Origin: Nonomuraea sp. SYSU D8015
Lineage (GTDB): Bacteria; Actinomycetota; Actinomycetes; Streptosporangiales; Streptosporangiaceae
Assembly (NCBI RefSeq): GCF_008065375.1
Contig: NZ_VJYI01000002.1
Span: 930,001 to 994,000 of the forward strand
Direction of reading: 5' to 3'
DNA length: 64,000 nt
The position numbers and the translations under genes were made by a program. The notes beneath the pieces are model-generated. The model did no database searches. It saw nothing but the letters and a program-made list of their open reading frames with translations, and had not been told where the DNA came from. This document shows positions 54,656 through 63,442 of the stretch, piece after piece; the stretch's first letter is position 1; each line of letters starts with the position of its first letter.

Positions 54656-57175
54656 ATGAGCGCACCGGCCATTCCCCTGCGGCTGACCGCTCCGGCCCCC
54701 GGCTGGACGGCCGAGGCCGACGTGGTCGTCGTGGGCTCCGGCATCGCGGGCCTGACCGTGGCCCTGCGCCATGCCGAGCTGGACCCGGCCGCCAAGGTTC
54801 TCGTGGTGACCAAGGACGTGCTGTCGTCGGGCTCCACCCGCTGGGCCCAGGGCGGCATCGCGGCCGTGCTCGACCCGCGGGACACGCCCGAGGAGCACCT
54901 GAAGGACACGCTGCTCGCCGGGGTCGGCCTCTGCGACGCGCGGGCGGTGCGGACGCTGGTGACCGAGGGCCCGGGCGCGCTTCGGCGGCTGATGGCGCGC
55001 GGCGCCCGCTTCGACCGGACCTCCGACGGCGAGCTCCAGCTCACCAGGGAGGGCGGTCACCGGCGGCGCAGGATCGTGCACGCCGGCGGGGACGCCACGG
55101 GCGCCGAGGTGCAGCGGGCGCTCGTCGAGGCGGTGCGCGCCGGCTCGATCGAGGTGATCGAGCACGCGCTGGTGCTGGACCTGCTCAAGGACGCCAGGGG
55201 CCGGGCCAGGGGCGTGACGCTGCACGTCATGGGCGAGGGGGCGCGCGACGGCGTCGGCGCGGTGCTCGCCAGGGCCGTGGTGCTGGCCACCGGCGGCATG
55301 GGCCAGGTGTACGCCGCCACCACCAACCCCGTGGTCTCCACCGGCGACGGGGTCGCGCTCGCGCTGCGTGCCGGGGCCGTGGTGCGTGACATCGAGTTCG
55401 TCCAGTTCCATCCGACCGTGCTGTGGCTCGGCGAGGGCTCGACCGGGCAGCAGCCGCTGATCTCCGAGGCGGTCAGGGGCGAGGGCGCGGTCCTGATCGA
55501 CCACGACGGCAACAGGTTCATGACCGGCGTGCACGAGCTGGCCGACCTGGCGCCGCGCGACATCGTGGCCAAGGCGATCATGCGTACCATGCACGCGACC
55601 GGCTGCGATCACGTGTTCCTCGACGGTCGTCACCTGGGGAACTGGGAGACCCGCTTCCCGACGATCTACGCGGTCTGCCGCGAGCACGGCATCGACCCGG
55701 CGACCGAGCCCATCCCCGTGGCCCCGGCCGCGCACTACGCCAGCGGCGGCGTCCGCACGGACCTGCGCGGGCGCACCTCGATCGAGGGCCTGTACGCCTG
55801 CGGCGAGGTGGCCTGCACGGGCGTGCACGGCGCGAACCGGCTCGCCTCCAACTCCCTCCTCGAGGGGCTCGTCTTCGCCGAGCGCATCGCCGAGGACATC
55901 CACGCCGTACGCCCGGCGCCGGGCGAGCCCGTCGCGAGCGACGCTCCGAGCGGCCTGGTGGACCCGCGGGTCAGGCCCAGGATCCAGGCCCACATGAGCA
56001 GGGGGGCGAGCGTGCTGCGCAGCCGCGAGTCGCTGTTGGCCACCGCCAGGGCGCTGCGCGACGCCCGCTGGACGCCCGTGGAGGTGCCGGCCTGCACCGA
56101 GTCCTGGGAGGCCACGAACCTGCTCACCGTGGCCACCGTGCTCATCGGCGCGGCGGCGGCCAGGCTGGAGACGCGTGGCTCGCACTGGCGCGAGGACCAC
56201 GACACGCGCGACGACAACGAATGGCTGGGACACCTGGATGTGACCCTGACGGAGGAGGGGCCCCGCATGACGTACACGCCGCACGGCGACGCGATGCCGC
56301 CGCGTCTGGCGCAGGAGCTGACCGCCGCCGGGCTCGACCCGGCCGAGGTCGACGCGCTGATCGACCGGGCGCTCGAAGAGGACCTGCAGGAGGCGGGCGA
56401 CGTGACGAGCCTGGCCACCATCCCCGCCGATCAGCACTCCGCGGCAGACGTGGTGGCCCGCAAAGACGGTGTCGTGGCCGGGCTGGCCGTGGCCGAGGCG
56501 GTGTTCGTGCGGCTGGGGGCGGGGCGTACCGAGCGGCGGGCCAAGGACGGCGAGCGGGTCCGGGCGGGCGACGTGCTGATGACCGTCGAGGGCCCGACGC
56601 GGGCCCTGCTGACCGCCGAGCGCACCGCGCTCAACCTGCTCACGCACCTGTCCGGGGTGGCCACGCAGACCGCCAAATGGGTCGAGGCGATCAGCGGCAC
56701 GGCGGCCCGCGTGCGCGACAGCCGCAAGACGCTGCCCGGGCTGCGGGCACTGGAGAAGTACGCGGTGCGCTGCGGCGGCGGCGTCAACCACCGGATGTCG
56801 CTGTCGGACGCCGCCCTGATCAAGGACAACCACGTGGTGGCCGCCGGCGGCGTGGCCGAGGCGTTCAGGGCGGTCAGGGAGCGGTACCCCGACCTGCCCA
56901 TCGAGGTGGAGATCGACCGGCTGGACCAACTGGAGGCCGTGCTCGACGAAGGGGCGGAGGAGATCCTGCTCGACAACTTCACGATTGAGGACACGGTGCG
57001 TGCCGTACAAGTCGTGAAAAGTCGGGCGAAAAACAGGGTTGCACTTGAAGCCAGCGGGGGATTGACCTTGGAATCGGCCCGTCCTGTGGCCGAAACTGGC
57101 GTTGACTACCTTGCGGTGGGAGCGCTAACGCACTCGGCGCCGGCCCTTGACATCGCACTGGATCTGCGGGGGTAA
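54656..57175 (+). CDS. nadB-nadC: Fused L-aspartate oxidase / quinolinate phosphoribosyltransferase
   Basis: 839 residues. Part 1 (about 1-537) is complete NadB: V-G-S-G-I-A-G-L FAD loop, S-G-S-T-R-W-A-Q-G-G-I and G-A-N-R-L-A-S-N-S-L-L-E. Part 2 (about 538-839) is complete NadC: R-D-S-R-K-T-L-P-G-L-R, G-G-G-V-N-H-R and K-D-N-H. The two enzymes normally are separate; here iminoaspartate oxidation and the NaMN-forming step are on one chain, with the NadA step between them missing in the window. M538 (56267) has GGAGGAGGGG 9 bases upstream, so a free NadC of 302 residues may also be made. Confidence 0.9.
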   Translation: MSAPAIPLRLTAPAPGWTAEADVVVVGSGIAGLTVALRHAELDPAAKVLVVTKDVLSSGSTRWAQGGIAAVLDPRDTPEEHLKDTLLAGVGLCDARAVRTLVTEGPGALRRLMARGARFDRTSDGELQLTREGGHRRRRIVHAGGDATGAEVQRALVEAVRAGSIEVIEHALVLDLLKDARGRARGVTLHVMGEGARDGVGAVLARAVVLATGGMGQVYAATTNPVVSTGDGVALALRAGAVVRDIEFVQFHPTVLWLGEGSTGQQPLISEAVRGEGAVLIDHDGNRFMTGVHELADLAPRDIVAKAIMRTMHATGCDHVFLDGRHLGNWETRFPTIYAVCREHGIDPATEPIPVAPAAHYASGGVRTDLRGRTSIEGLYACGEVACTGVHGANRLASNSLLEGLVFAERIAEDIHAVRPAPGEPVASDAPSGLVDPRVRPRIQAHMSRGASVLRSRESLLATARALRDARWTPVEVPACTESWEATNLLTVATVLIGAAAARLETRGSHWREDHDTRDDNEWLGHLDVTLTEEGPRMTYTPHGDAMPPRLAQELTAAGLDPAEVDALIDRALEEDLQEAGDVTSLATIPADQHSAADVVARKDGVVAGLAVAEAVFVRLGAGRTERRAKDGERVRAGDVLMTVEGPTRALLTAERTALNLLTHLSGVATQTAKWVEAISGTAARVRDSRKTLPGLRALEKYAVRCGGGVNHRMSLSDAALIKDNHVVAAGGVAEAFRAVRERYPDLPIEVEIDRLDQLEAVLDEGAEEILLDNFTIEDTVRAVQVVKSRAKNRVALEASGGLTLESARPVAETGVDYLAVGALTHSAPALDIALDLRG

Positions 57176-57178
57176 TTG

Positions 57179-57964
57179 ATGCTGCTCACGATCGACGTCG
57201 GCAACACGCACACGGTGCTGGGCCTGTTCGAGGGCGAGGACGTCATCGAGCATTGGCGGCTCGCCACCGACGCGCGCCGCACCGCCGACGAGATCGCGGT
57301 CGTGCTCCAAGGGCTGCTGGCGCAGTCGCCGCTGCTCAAAGGGGCCGACATCGACGGCATCGCCATCTGCTCCACGGTCCCGAGCGTGCTCAACGAGATG
57401 CGCGAGATGTGCCGCCGCTACTACGGCGACGTCACCGCGGTGATCGTGGAGCCGGGCATCCGCACCGGGGTGCCCGTCCGCATGGACAACCCCAAGGAGG
57501 TCGGGAGCGACCGCATCGTGAACGCGCTGGCGGCCATCGACCAGTACGGCGGCCCCTGCGTCATCGTCGACTTCGGCACCGCGACGTCGTTCGACGCGGT
57601 GTCGGCCAAGGGCGAATACGTCGGCGCGGTCACCGCCCCCGGCATCGAGATCTCGGTGGACGCGCTGGCCGCGGCCGGGGCGCAGCTGCACAAGGTCGAG
57701 CTGGTCAGGCCGCGTTCCGTGATAGCCAAGAACACGGTGGAGGCCCTGCAAGCCGGCATCATCTACGGCTTCGCGGGCCAGGTGGACGGCATCGTCGAGC
57801 GCATGACGGCGGAGCTGGCCGACGACCCCGACGAGGTGACCGTGGTGGCCACGGGCGGGCACGCGGCCCTGGTGGTGGGCGAGTCCCGCTCGATCGACGT
57901 GCACGAGCCGTGGCTCACCCTCATCGGCCTGCGGCTGATCTACAACAGGAACGCCGCCACATAG
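57179..57964 (+). CDS. coaX: Type III pantothenate kinase
   Basis: 261 residues: D-V-G-N-T-H-T-V-L-G near the start, G-S-D-R-I-V-N-A and D-F-G-T-A-T-S-F-D, the ASKHA nucleotide motifs. It phosphorylates pantothenate, the entry to CoA. ATG 57179 is 3 bases after the nadB-nadC stop, so one operon. A large RNA-like inverted repeat follows. Confidence 0.95.
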   Translation: MLLTIDVGNTHTVLGLFEGEDVIEHWRLATDARRTADEIAVVLQGLLAQSPLLKGADIDGIAICSTVPSVLNEMREMCRRYYGDVTAVIVEPGIRTGVPVRMDNPKEVGSDRIVNALAAIDQYGGPCVIVDFGTATSFDAVSAKGEYVGAVTAPGIEISVDALAAAGAQLHKVELVRPRSVIAKNTVEALQAGIIYGFAGQVDGIVERMTAELADDPDEVTVVATGGHAALVVGESRSIDVHEPWLTLIGLRLIYNRNAAT

Positions 57965-57966
57965 GA

Positions 57967-58091
57967 CAAGCGGCCCCCCGCTCGGGCCGATGAGAAACCT
58001 GCTAAATGGCCTGCCGCTACGGTCTTGACCAGGCACGACAGTAGGGCGGCAGGCTGATGAGCAGGTTTCTTGTCGGTAAGGGGGCCGCTTG
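57967..58091 (+). repeat. Large three-step inverted repeat, structured RNA candidate
   Basis: Arms nest around one axis. Outer: CAAGCGGCCCCC (57967-57978) with GGGGGCCGCTTG (58080-58091). Middle: CCGATGAGAAACCTGCT (57987-58003) with AGCAGGTTTCTTGTCGG (58060-58076). Inner: GCCTGCCGC (58009-58017) with GCGGCAGGC (58046-58054). The total is 38 bp. The two non-Watson-Crick pairs are G-U in plus-strand RNA, which argues for function as plus-strand RNA. Confidence 0.75.
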
Positions 58092-58111
58092 CGTAAATGA
58101 CCGCGAGGAAG

Positions 58112-58591
58112 TCACTCGCTCTCGGCGGTGTAGATGTAGTCCCACGAGCCGCACTTCTTGGGGTAGTTGCTGTGCAGGCCGATCTGGCAGACCTTCACCC
58201 GCACGGCGTAGACGTCGTGCTCCTGGAAGTGGAACGGCTTGTAGCCGGGGTAGCCGCAGTACTTCTTGTAGCCGACCGGGGACCAGTCGTGGTCGAAGTC
58301 GCTGGCCTCCACCTTCACGAACGCGCACTTGCCGCCCTCGCCATAGCTGCGGTTGTCCAGGTCGTAGAGCTTGCCCCAGATGTGGACCTCGTTCGACTCC
58401 CCGTCGTGGTCCCAGTTGACGGCGATCTTGCCGTGCGCCTTGGCCAGGCCGTGCTTGGCGTAGGTCGCGCCCCAGTACTGGGAGTAGTCGTCGTAGTCGG
58501 GCGAGCTGGCCGACGCGGCGGTCGGAAGCGACAGGGCCAGAGCCGTGGTGGCGGCGACGGCGAGGGTGCCGATCGCGATCTTCTTGAACAT
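58112..58591 (-). CDS. Secreted protein of unknown function
   Basis: 159 residues: signal peptide (M-F-K-K-I-A-I, Ala/Leu core, A-S-A-S cleavage near 28) and a mature part rich in Tyr, Lys, Asp with four cysteines (K-C-A-F, Y-C-G-Y, V-C-Q-I, K-C-G-S), possibly two disulfides. No family is recognised. GAGGAGAGAAA precedes ATG 58591. It converges with the coaX unit and is divergent from lysS. Confidence 0.7.
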   Translation of the reverse strand: MFKKIAIGTLAVAATTALALSLPTAASASSPDYDDYSQYWGATYAKHGLAKAHGKIAVNWDHDGESNEVHIWGKLYDLDNRSYGEGGKCAFVKVEASDFDHDWSPVGYKKYCGYPGYKPFHFQEHDVYAVRVKVCQIGLHSNYPKKCGSWDYIYTAESE

Positions 58592-58736
58592 TTTCTCTCC
58601 TCGAGCTCCCCTGGGCCGGCTCCCTGCCGGCTCCCCCCTGAGCTCGTGAGAAATTAATAAGGGAGGGCTCTTGCAACGTTCCTTCAGCGGACCGACCGAG
58701 CCTTGCAGTTCGCCGTATCCCCTACCCTTTGATGGT

Positions 58737-60218
58737 GTGAGCGACGAACTTCCCGAGCAGATGCGCATCCGGAGGGAGAAGCTCGACCGCCTTCGCAGCG
58801 AGGGCGTCGACCCTTACCCGGTGAATTTCCCCCGCACGGCCACCAACGCCGAGGTGAGGGAGAAATACCAGGGGCTGGAGCCCGACACCGCCACCGGTGA
58901 CACGGTCGCGGTCGCGGGCCGCGTCATGCTCAGCCGCGTGGGCGGCAAGCTCTGCTTCGCCACGATCCGGGACGGCGAGGCCGACCTGCAGGTCATGATC
59001 TCGCTGGACAAGGTCGGAGAGGAGTCGCTCGCCCGCTGGAAGCGCGACGTCGACCTGGGTGACCACGTCGGCGTGATCGGCGAGGTCATCACCTCGCGCC
59101 GCGGCGAGCTGTCGATCCTCGCCCACAGCTGGCAGATCACCGCCAAGTGCCTGCGCCCGCTGCCGGAGAAGCACGTCGGCCTCACCGACCCCGAGGCCCG
59201 CGTCCGCCAGCGCTACGTCGACCTCATCGTCAACGACGAGGCCAGGAAGACGGCCCGCATCCGCAGCGCCACCGTGCGCGCGGTGCGCGACTTCTGGCAC
59301 GAGGAGGGCTACCTCGAGGTCGAGACGCCGATGCTGCAGCCCATCCACGGCGGTGCCACGGCCCGGCCCTTCAAGACCCACATCAACGCCTACGACATGG
59401 ACCTCTACCTCCGCATCGCGATCGAGCTCTACCTCAAGCGGCTCGTGGTCGGCGGCATCGAGAAGGTCTTCGAGATCAACCGCAACTTCCGCAACGAGGG
59501 CGCGGACTCCACGCACAACCCCGAGTTCACCATGGTCGAGGCGTACGGCACCTACCTCGACTACAACGACATGGCCGACCTGACGCAGCGGATGTACCAG
59601 AAGGCCGTCATGGCCGCCCTTGGCACGTCCGTGGTCGTGCACGACGGGGTCGAGGTCGACCTCGGCCTCGCGCAGTGGCCCCGCGTCACGCTCTACGGCG
59701 CGGTGTCCGAGGCCGTCGGCGAGGAGATCACCACCTCCACCACGCTGGAGGAGCTCCGCAAGATCGCCGACCGGCGCGAGATCCAGTGGGACCCGAAGTG
59801 GGGCTCCGGCAAGCTGGTCCAGGAGCTCTTCGAGGCACTCGTCGAGCACACGCTCATCCAGCCCACATTCGTCATGGACTACCCACTGGAGACCTCGCCG
59901 CTGGCCCGCCTCCACCGTGACAACCCGCTGCTGACGGAAAAGTGGGACCTCATCGGCTTCGGCACCGAGCTGGGCACGGCCTACTCCGAGCTCAGCGACC
60001 CGATCGACCAGCGCCGCCGCCTGACGGAGCAGTCCCTGCTCGCCGCCGGCGGCGACCCGGAGGCCATGCAGCTCGATGAGGACTTCCTGACGGCGCTGGA
60101 ATACGCCATGCCGCCGACGGGCGGCATGGGCGCCGGCATCGACCGGATGATCATGGCCTTCACCGGCAAGAACATCCGCGAGACCATCCTGTTCCCGCTC
60201 GTCAAGCCCACTCACTGA
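58737..60218 (+). CDS. lysS: Lysyl-tRNA synthetase (class II)
   Basis: 493 residues. N-terminal OB domain (about 50-160, K-L-C-F-A-T-I-R-D-G) and a class II core: motif 2 F-E-I-N-R-N-F-R-N-E-G and motif 3 G-M-G-A-G-I-D-R. GTG 58737 is 8 bases after a TACCCT -10-like box (58723-58728), so the message may be leaderless. Confidence 0.96.
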   Translation: MSDELPEQMRIRREKLDRLRSEGVDPYPVNFPRTATNAEVREKYQGLEPDTATGDTVAVAGRVMLSRVGGKLCFATIRDGEADLQVMISLDKVGEESLARWKRDVDLGDHVGVIGEVITSRRGELSILAHSWQITAKCLRPLPEKHVGLTDPEARVRQRYVDLIVNDEARKTARIRSATVRAVRDFWHEEGYLEVETPMLQPIHGGATARPFKTHINAYDMDLYLRIAIELYLKRLVVGGIEKVFEINRNFRNEGADSTHNPEFTMVEAYGTYLDYNDMADLTQRMYQKAVMAALGTSVVVHDGVEVDLGLAQWPRVTLYGAVSEAVGEEITTSTTLEELRKIADRREIQWDPKWGSGKLVQELFEALVEHTLIQPTFVMDYPLETSPLARLHRDNPLLTEKWDLIGFGTELGTAYSELSDPIDQRRRLTEQSLLAAGGDPEAMQLDEDFLTALEYAMPPTGGMGAGIDRMIMAFTGKNIRETILFPLVKPTH

Positions 60219-60227
60219 CCCGCCGTC

Positions 60228-60262
60228 GGCGGACACGGCGGGCTCGGCCCGCCGTGCCCGCC
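60228..60262. terminator. Bidirectional terminator between lysS and the oxidoreductase gene
   Basis: 16-base arms GGCGGACACGGCGGGC / GCCCGCCGTGCCCGCC (one mismatch) around TCG, between convergent stops. Confidence 0.7.
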
Positions 60263-60270
60263 GGCCCGCC

Positions 60271-61206
60271 TCAGGGCACGAGGACCAGCCGGCCGCGCAC
60301 ACCGCCCGCGGCCAGCCGGGCGTGGGCGTCGGCGGCCTTCTCCAGCGGGTACGTCTCCGCCACCCGCAACGTCAGCCGCCCGGCCTCCACCAGCCGTACG
60401 ATCTCCGCGAGCTGCGCGGGGTCGGACCGGAAGAACACGGTGGCCACGTCGATGCCGCGCAGCCCGACCGGCGCCACCCCGGCGGAGAGCGTAACGAACG
60501 CCCCGCCGTCCCGCACCGCGTCGAGCGCGGCCAGGCCGAGCACGGCCGCGTCCACGACGGCGTCCACACCGCCCGGCACGTGGTCCCGTACCGCCGAGGC
60601 AACGGAGTCGCCGCGGGCCACGAACCACTCGGCTCCCAGCCCTCGTACGAGCTCCTCGTCGCCGGCCCCGGCCACGGCCACCACCCGGGCGCCCCGCAGC
60701 GCGGCCAACTCCACCAGATACCCGCCGACGGCTCCTGCCGCCCCCGTCACCAGCAGCGTCCGCCCCGGCCCCACTCCGGCCCGGTCCAGCGCCTGCCAGG
60801 CGGTCAGCGAGTTGAGCGGGATCGTCGCCGCCGCCACCGCGGACACTCCGCGCGGTGCCCGCGCCACCGCCTCTGCGTCGAGCACCACGTACTCGGCCTG
60901 CGCCTTCGTGGGCAGCTCCAGTCGGGCGTCGAGCCCGATGACCTCTTCGCCGACGCGGAAGCCCGCCCCGTCGCCCACCTGGTCGACGGTCCCGGCCGCG
61001 TCGAAACCGATTGCGTACGAGTCCAGCCGCCGCGCCACGCCGTAGTCCGCGAGCGTCCCGGCCGCAACGGCGAGATCGAAGGGGTTCACCCCGGCCGCCG
61101 CCACCTTGATCCGCACCTGCCGCGGTCCTGCCTGCGGCACCGGGACCTCCACCAGCCGGGGAGCGCCGGAACCGCCAATGAGTGCACGCATGGTCGTTGT
61201 CGTCAT
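60271..61206 (-). CDS. Quinone-oxidoreductase-like zinc-free alcohol dehydrogenase (MDR family)
   Basis: 311 residues: A-A-G-V-N-P-F-D near 35, and nucleotide loop T-G-A-A-G-A-V-G-G-Y. Catalytic-zinc cysteines are absent, as in QOR-type NADPH oxidoreductases. It is divergent from the HxlR gene, which probably regulates it in response to quinones or aldehydes. Confidence 0.88.
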   Translation of the reverse strand: MTTTTMRALIGGSGAPRLVEVPVPQAGPRQVRIKVAAAGVNPFDLAVAAGTLADYGVARRLDSYAIGFDAAGTVDQVGDGAGFRVGEEVIGLDARLELPTKAQAEYVVLDAEAVARAPRGVSAVAAATIPLNSLTAWQALDRAGVGPGRTLLVTGAAGAVGGYLVELAALRGARVVAVAGAGDEELVRGLGAEWFVARGDSVASAVRDHVPGGVDAVVDAAVLGLAALDAVRDGGAFVTLSAGVAPVGLRGIDVATVFFRSDPAQLAEIVRLVEAGRLTLRVAETYPLEKAADAHARLAAGGVRGRLVLVP

Positions 61207-61221
61207 GCCCCGACCCTAGGA

Positions 61222-61260
61222 AGAGTTACTCTCTTCTGGTAATAAGGCACCTAGAAGTAC
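61222..61260. promoter_or_regulatory. Candidate HxlR operator region
   Basis: An AGAGT-T-ACTCT palindrome (61222-61232) and the half-site-like GTTAC, GTAAT and GTACGTAAC words lie in the 80-base divergent promoter region. Confidence 0.4.
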
Positions 61261-61286
61261 GTAACCTACCGGAAGGAATAGGACGG

Positions 61287-61688
61287 GTGACGACCAAGAC
61301 GGCGGCGGAGCGTCGTGAGGAGGCCAAGCAGGCGTTCGACGCGTACTTCTCCCAGTGCCCCTCCAGGAAGCTGCTCGACCGCCTCAGCGACAAGTGGGTC
61401 ACTCTGGTGCTCACCGCGCTGGAGGCGGGCCCGTGCCGCTACAGCGACCTGTCCAGGCGCATCGCGGGCGTCAGCCAGAAGATGCTCACCCAGACCCTGC
61501 GCCTCCTGGAACGCGACGGCCTCGTCTCGCGCACGCTCACGCCCTCGGTGCCGGTGCGGGTGGACTACGAGCTCACCCCGCTGGGCCGGAGCCTGATGCC
61601 GCTGGTGAGCGCGATCAAGAGCTGGGCCGAGGCGCACATCGAGGACGTCGAGCGGGCCAGGGAACACTACGACGCCGTCAATTCCTGA
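61287..61688 (+). CDS. HxlR-family transcriptional regulator
   Basis: 133 residues, one winged-helix: C-P-S-R-K-L-L-D-R-L-S-D-K-W, G-P-C-R-Y-S-D-L-S-R-R-I-A-G-V-S-Q-K-M-L and V-D-Y-E-L-T-P-L-G-R-S-L. One Cys near the N-terminus could sense electrophiles, as in YodB/HypR. GTG 61287 follows GGAAGGAATAGG. Confidence 0.85.
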   Translation: MTTKTAAERREEAKQAFDAYFSQCPSRKLLDRLSDKWVTLVLTALEAGPCRYSDLSRRIAGVSQKMLTQTLRLLERDGLVSRTLTPSVPVRVDYELTPLGRSLMPLVSAIKSWAEAHIEDVERAREHYDAVNS

Positions 61689-62193
61689 GCGTCCTGCCGC
61701 ATTTTCTCGCCCGATCGGTCCCCAGCTTCAGCCGGTCTGTAAGCATCAGGTCAAGGCCGCGTGGGAGATCTCACATCAGCGGTGGCATCGTTGTGATCGT
61801 CCGGCGGCGCAGCGGCGACCTCGGTGACGACCATGACCGGCGGGGACCGGTCGAAGCCGGAAACGGGGGCGACCGCCTCCGCCGGCAGCGCGTCGATCGG
61901 CTCCTACGGCTACCGCGGAAACGGATCGCCATGACCGAAACCAGGACGCCGGCGGACCCCATTGTCGTCGGATCGGGGTATCGGTCCGAGCCATGTGATC
62001 ACAGCCCGGGCGTCATTGATCACGACACCCTATGGTGAGTGCTTCACATATGGGGGATCATGTCAATGCCGCTCGTCAAGAGCGAAGATTGTTTCGCTTG
62101 ACGGCCTTTCCTGGATGCGTTTACCGTCTGCGAGACGAGCGGCTTTGGCCCGTTGCGCGGTCCGAGTTCTGCTGTTGGGGGGGAGGGCTCCCG
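61689..62193. other. Gene-poor stretch with a leader hairpin
   Basis: 500 bases without a firm gene. A 35-codon frame (61931-62038, M-T-E-T-R-T-P-A-D-P) has no clear ribosome site. A hairpin at 62074-62103 (CGTCAAG-(AG)-CGAA / TTCG-CTTGACG) lies in front of the small HTH gene. Confidence 0.45.
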
Positions 62194-62406
62194 ATGGATG
62201 TGCTCACTGAAGGCGTTGAGCTGACCCATGCGGATCTGGCTTTACTGGCGGAACTTGCCAAGGGGGTAACGGTAGATCGTGTGGGCAGACGTCTGGACAT
62301 CAGCGGGCGGACGGTACGCAGGCGGTTGCGGGGCATCTGCGACCGCATCGGCGTGGCCACGGCCATCGAGGCCGTGGCCTGGGCGGCTCGCCGCCAGTTG
62401 ATCTGA
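62194..62406 (+). CDS. Small LuxR-type HTH protein
   Basis: 70 residues, essentially a GerE/LuxR-like HTH only: L-T-H-A-D-L-A-L-L-A-E-L-A-K-G, then V-G-R-R-L-D-I-S-G-R-T-V-R-R-R-L and a C-terminal A-V-A-W-A-A-R-R-Q-L-I. No receiver or ligand domain. ATG 62194 follows GGGGGGGAGGGC. It converges with the NlpC/P60 gene. Confidence 0.7.
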   Translation: MDVLTEGVELTHADLALLAELAKGVTVDRVGRRLDISGRTVRRRLRGICDRIGVATAIEAVAWAARRQLI

Positions 62407-62410
62407 CGGC

Positions 62411-63442
62411 TCAGTCCGCGATCCGCACCGCGCCGGCGTACGGCCGGTTGGCGATCGACGCGACACGCACCACATCACCCGTCCGCGGGGCGTGCACCAT
62501 CATGCCTCCGCCCAGGTAGATGCCGACGTGGTGCAGGTCACTGTAGAAGAACACGAGGTCGCCGGCGCGCAGCTCGGACTTCGAGATGTGCCGGCCGGCG
62601 GTCCACTGGTCGCCGGTGTAGTGCGGCAGCGAGATGCCCACCCGCTGGAACGCCGCCATGACCAGGCCCGAGCAGTCGTAGGAGTTCGGGCCTTCGGCGC
62701 CCCAGACGTACGGCTTGAGCTGTTGTGTGAGCGCCCAGCGCGCGGCCTGGGCCGCCTTGCCGTTGCCGGGGATCGGCAGGTTGATGCGCACGGCGCGCCC
62801 GCCGGACCCGGCCTGGCCCATGGCCCGCCTGAACAGGCTGCTCTCGGCCTTCTTCACCAGCCCGGTGATCTTGTCACGCTTGGCGTCGAGGTCGGCGACG
62901 ATCTTCTGCAGCTCCTCCATGCGCGCCTTGGCGCCCTCCCTGGCGCGTACGGCGGCGTCCATGGCCTTGGCGAGCTGGTTGACCTCCTCACCCTGCTCCT
63001 GCTCCATCGCGTACGTGGTCGCGGCCCGGTCGAGGAACTTCTCCGGATCCTCGGAGGAGGTGAACGCCAGTGCCTTGCTCAGCCCGCCCGTGATGTAGGC
63101 GTTCTGGGCGAGCAGGGCGGCCTTGGCGCGCTTGGCGGCGAGATCGGCTTCGCTGGCCGCCAGCGTCTTCTGGGCGGCGTCGGCGGCCTTCTGTGCGGTC
63201 TTGTACTTCTCCCGCTGGCCGTTGTACTGCTCCGTCAGCGTCTCGATCTCGACGTGCAGCTTCTCGACCTGCTCGGAGAGCTCTTTGAGCGAGGGCTTGG
63301 GGTCGGCGGAGGCCGGACCGAAGGGGATGGCGAACAGGAGCGCGGCCACCGTGACGCTCACCACACCGAGGCGGCGCCTGGCTCGTTCCGGAGGGCGGGC
63401 ATGCGTGCCCGCCGACTTCTCCCTACGGTTCGTGCGCTTCAC
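62411..63442 (-). CDS. Secreted NlpC/P60 hydrolase under c-di-AMP control
   Basis: 343 residues: signal segment (about 25-48), coiled coil (about 55-200) and NlpC/P60 domain with Cys257 in Y-D-C-S-G-L-V and H-H-V-G-I-Y-L-G. RipA-like peptidoglycan stem-peptide hydrolase for growth or germination. GTG 63442 has GAGGAG 7 bases before it. A ydaO riboswitch lies in the leader, so the enzyme is tied to c-di-AMP. Confidence 0.9.
   Translation of the reverse strand: MKRTNRREKSAGTHARPPERARRRLGVVSVTVAALLFAIPFGPASADPKPSLKELSEQVEKLHVEIETLTEQYNGQREKYKTAQKAADAAQKTLAASEADLAAKRAKAALLAQNAYITGGLSKALAFTSSEDPEKFLDRAATTYAMEQEQGEEVNQLAKAMDAAVRAREGAKARMEELQKIVADLDAKRDKITGLVKKAESSLFRRAMGQAGSGGRAVRINLPIPGNGKAAQAARWALTQQLKPYVWGAEGPNSYDCSGLVMAAFQRVGISLPHYTGDQWTAGRHISKSELRAGDLVFFYSDLHHVGIYLGGGMMVHAPRTGDVVRVASIANRPYAGAVRIAD

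Noticed and set aside
54620..57010. 796-codon open frame antisense to nadB-nadC
   Set aside because: Shadow of the fused gene; no recognisable domain.
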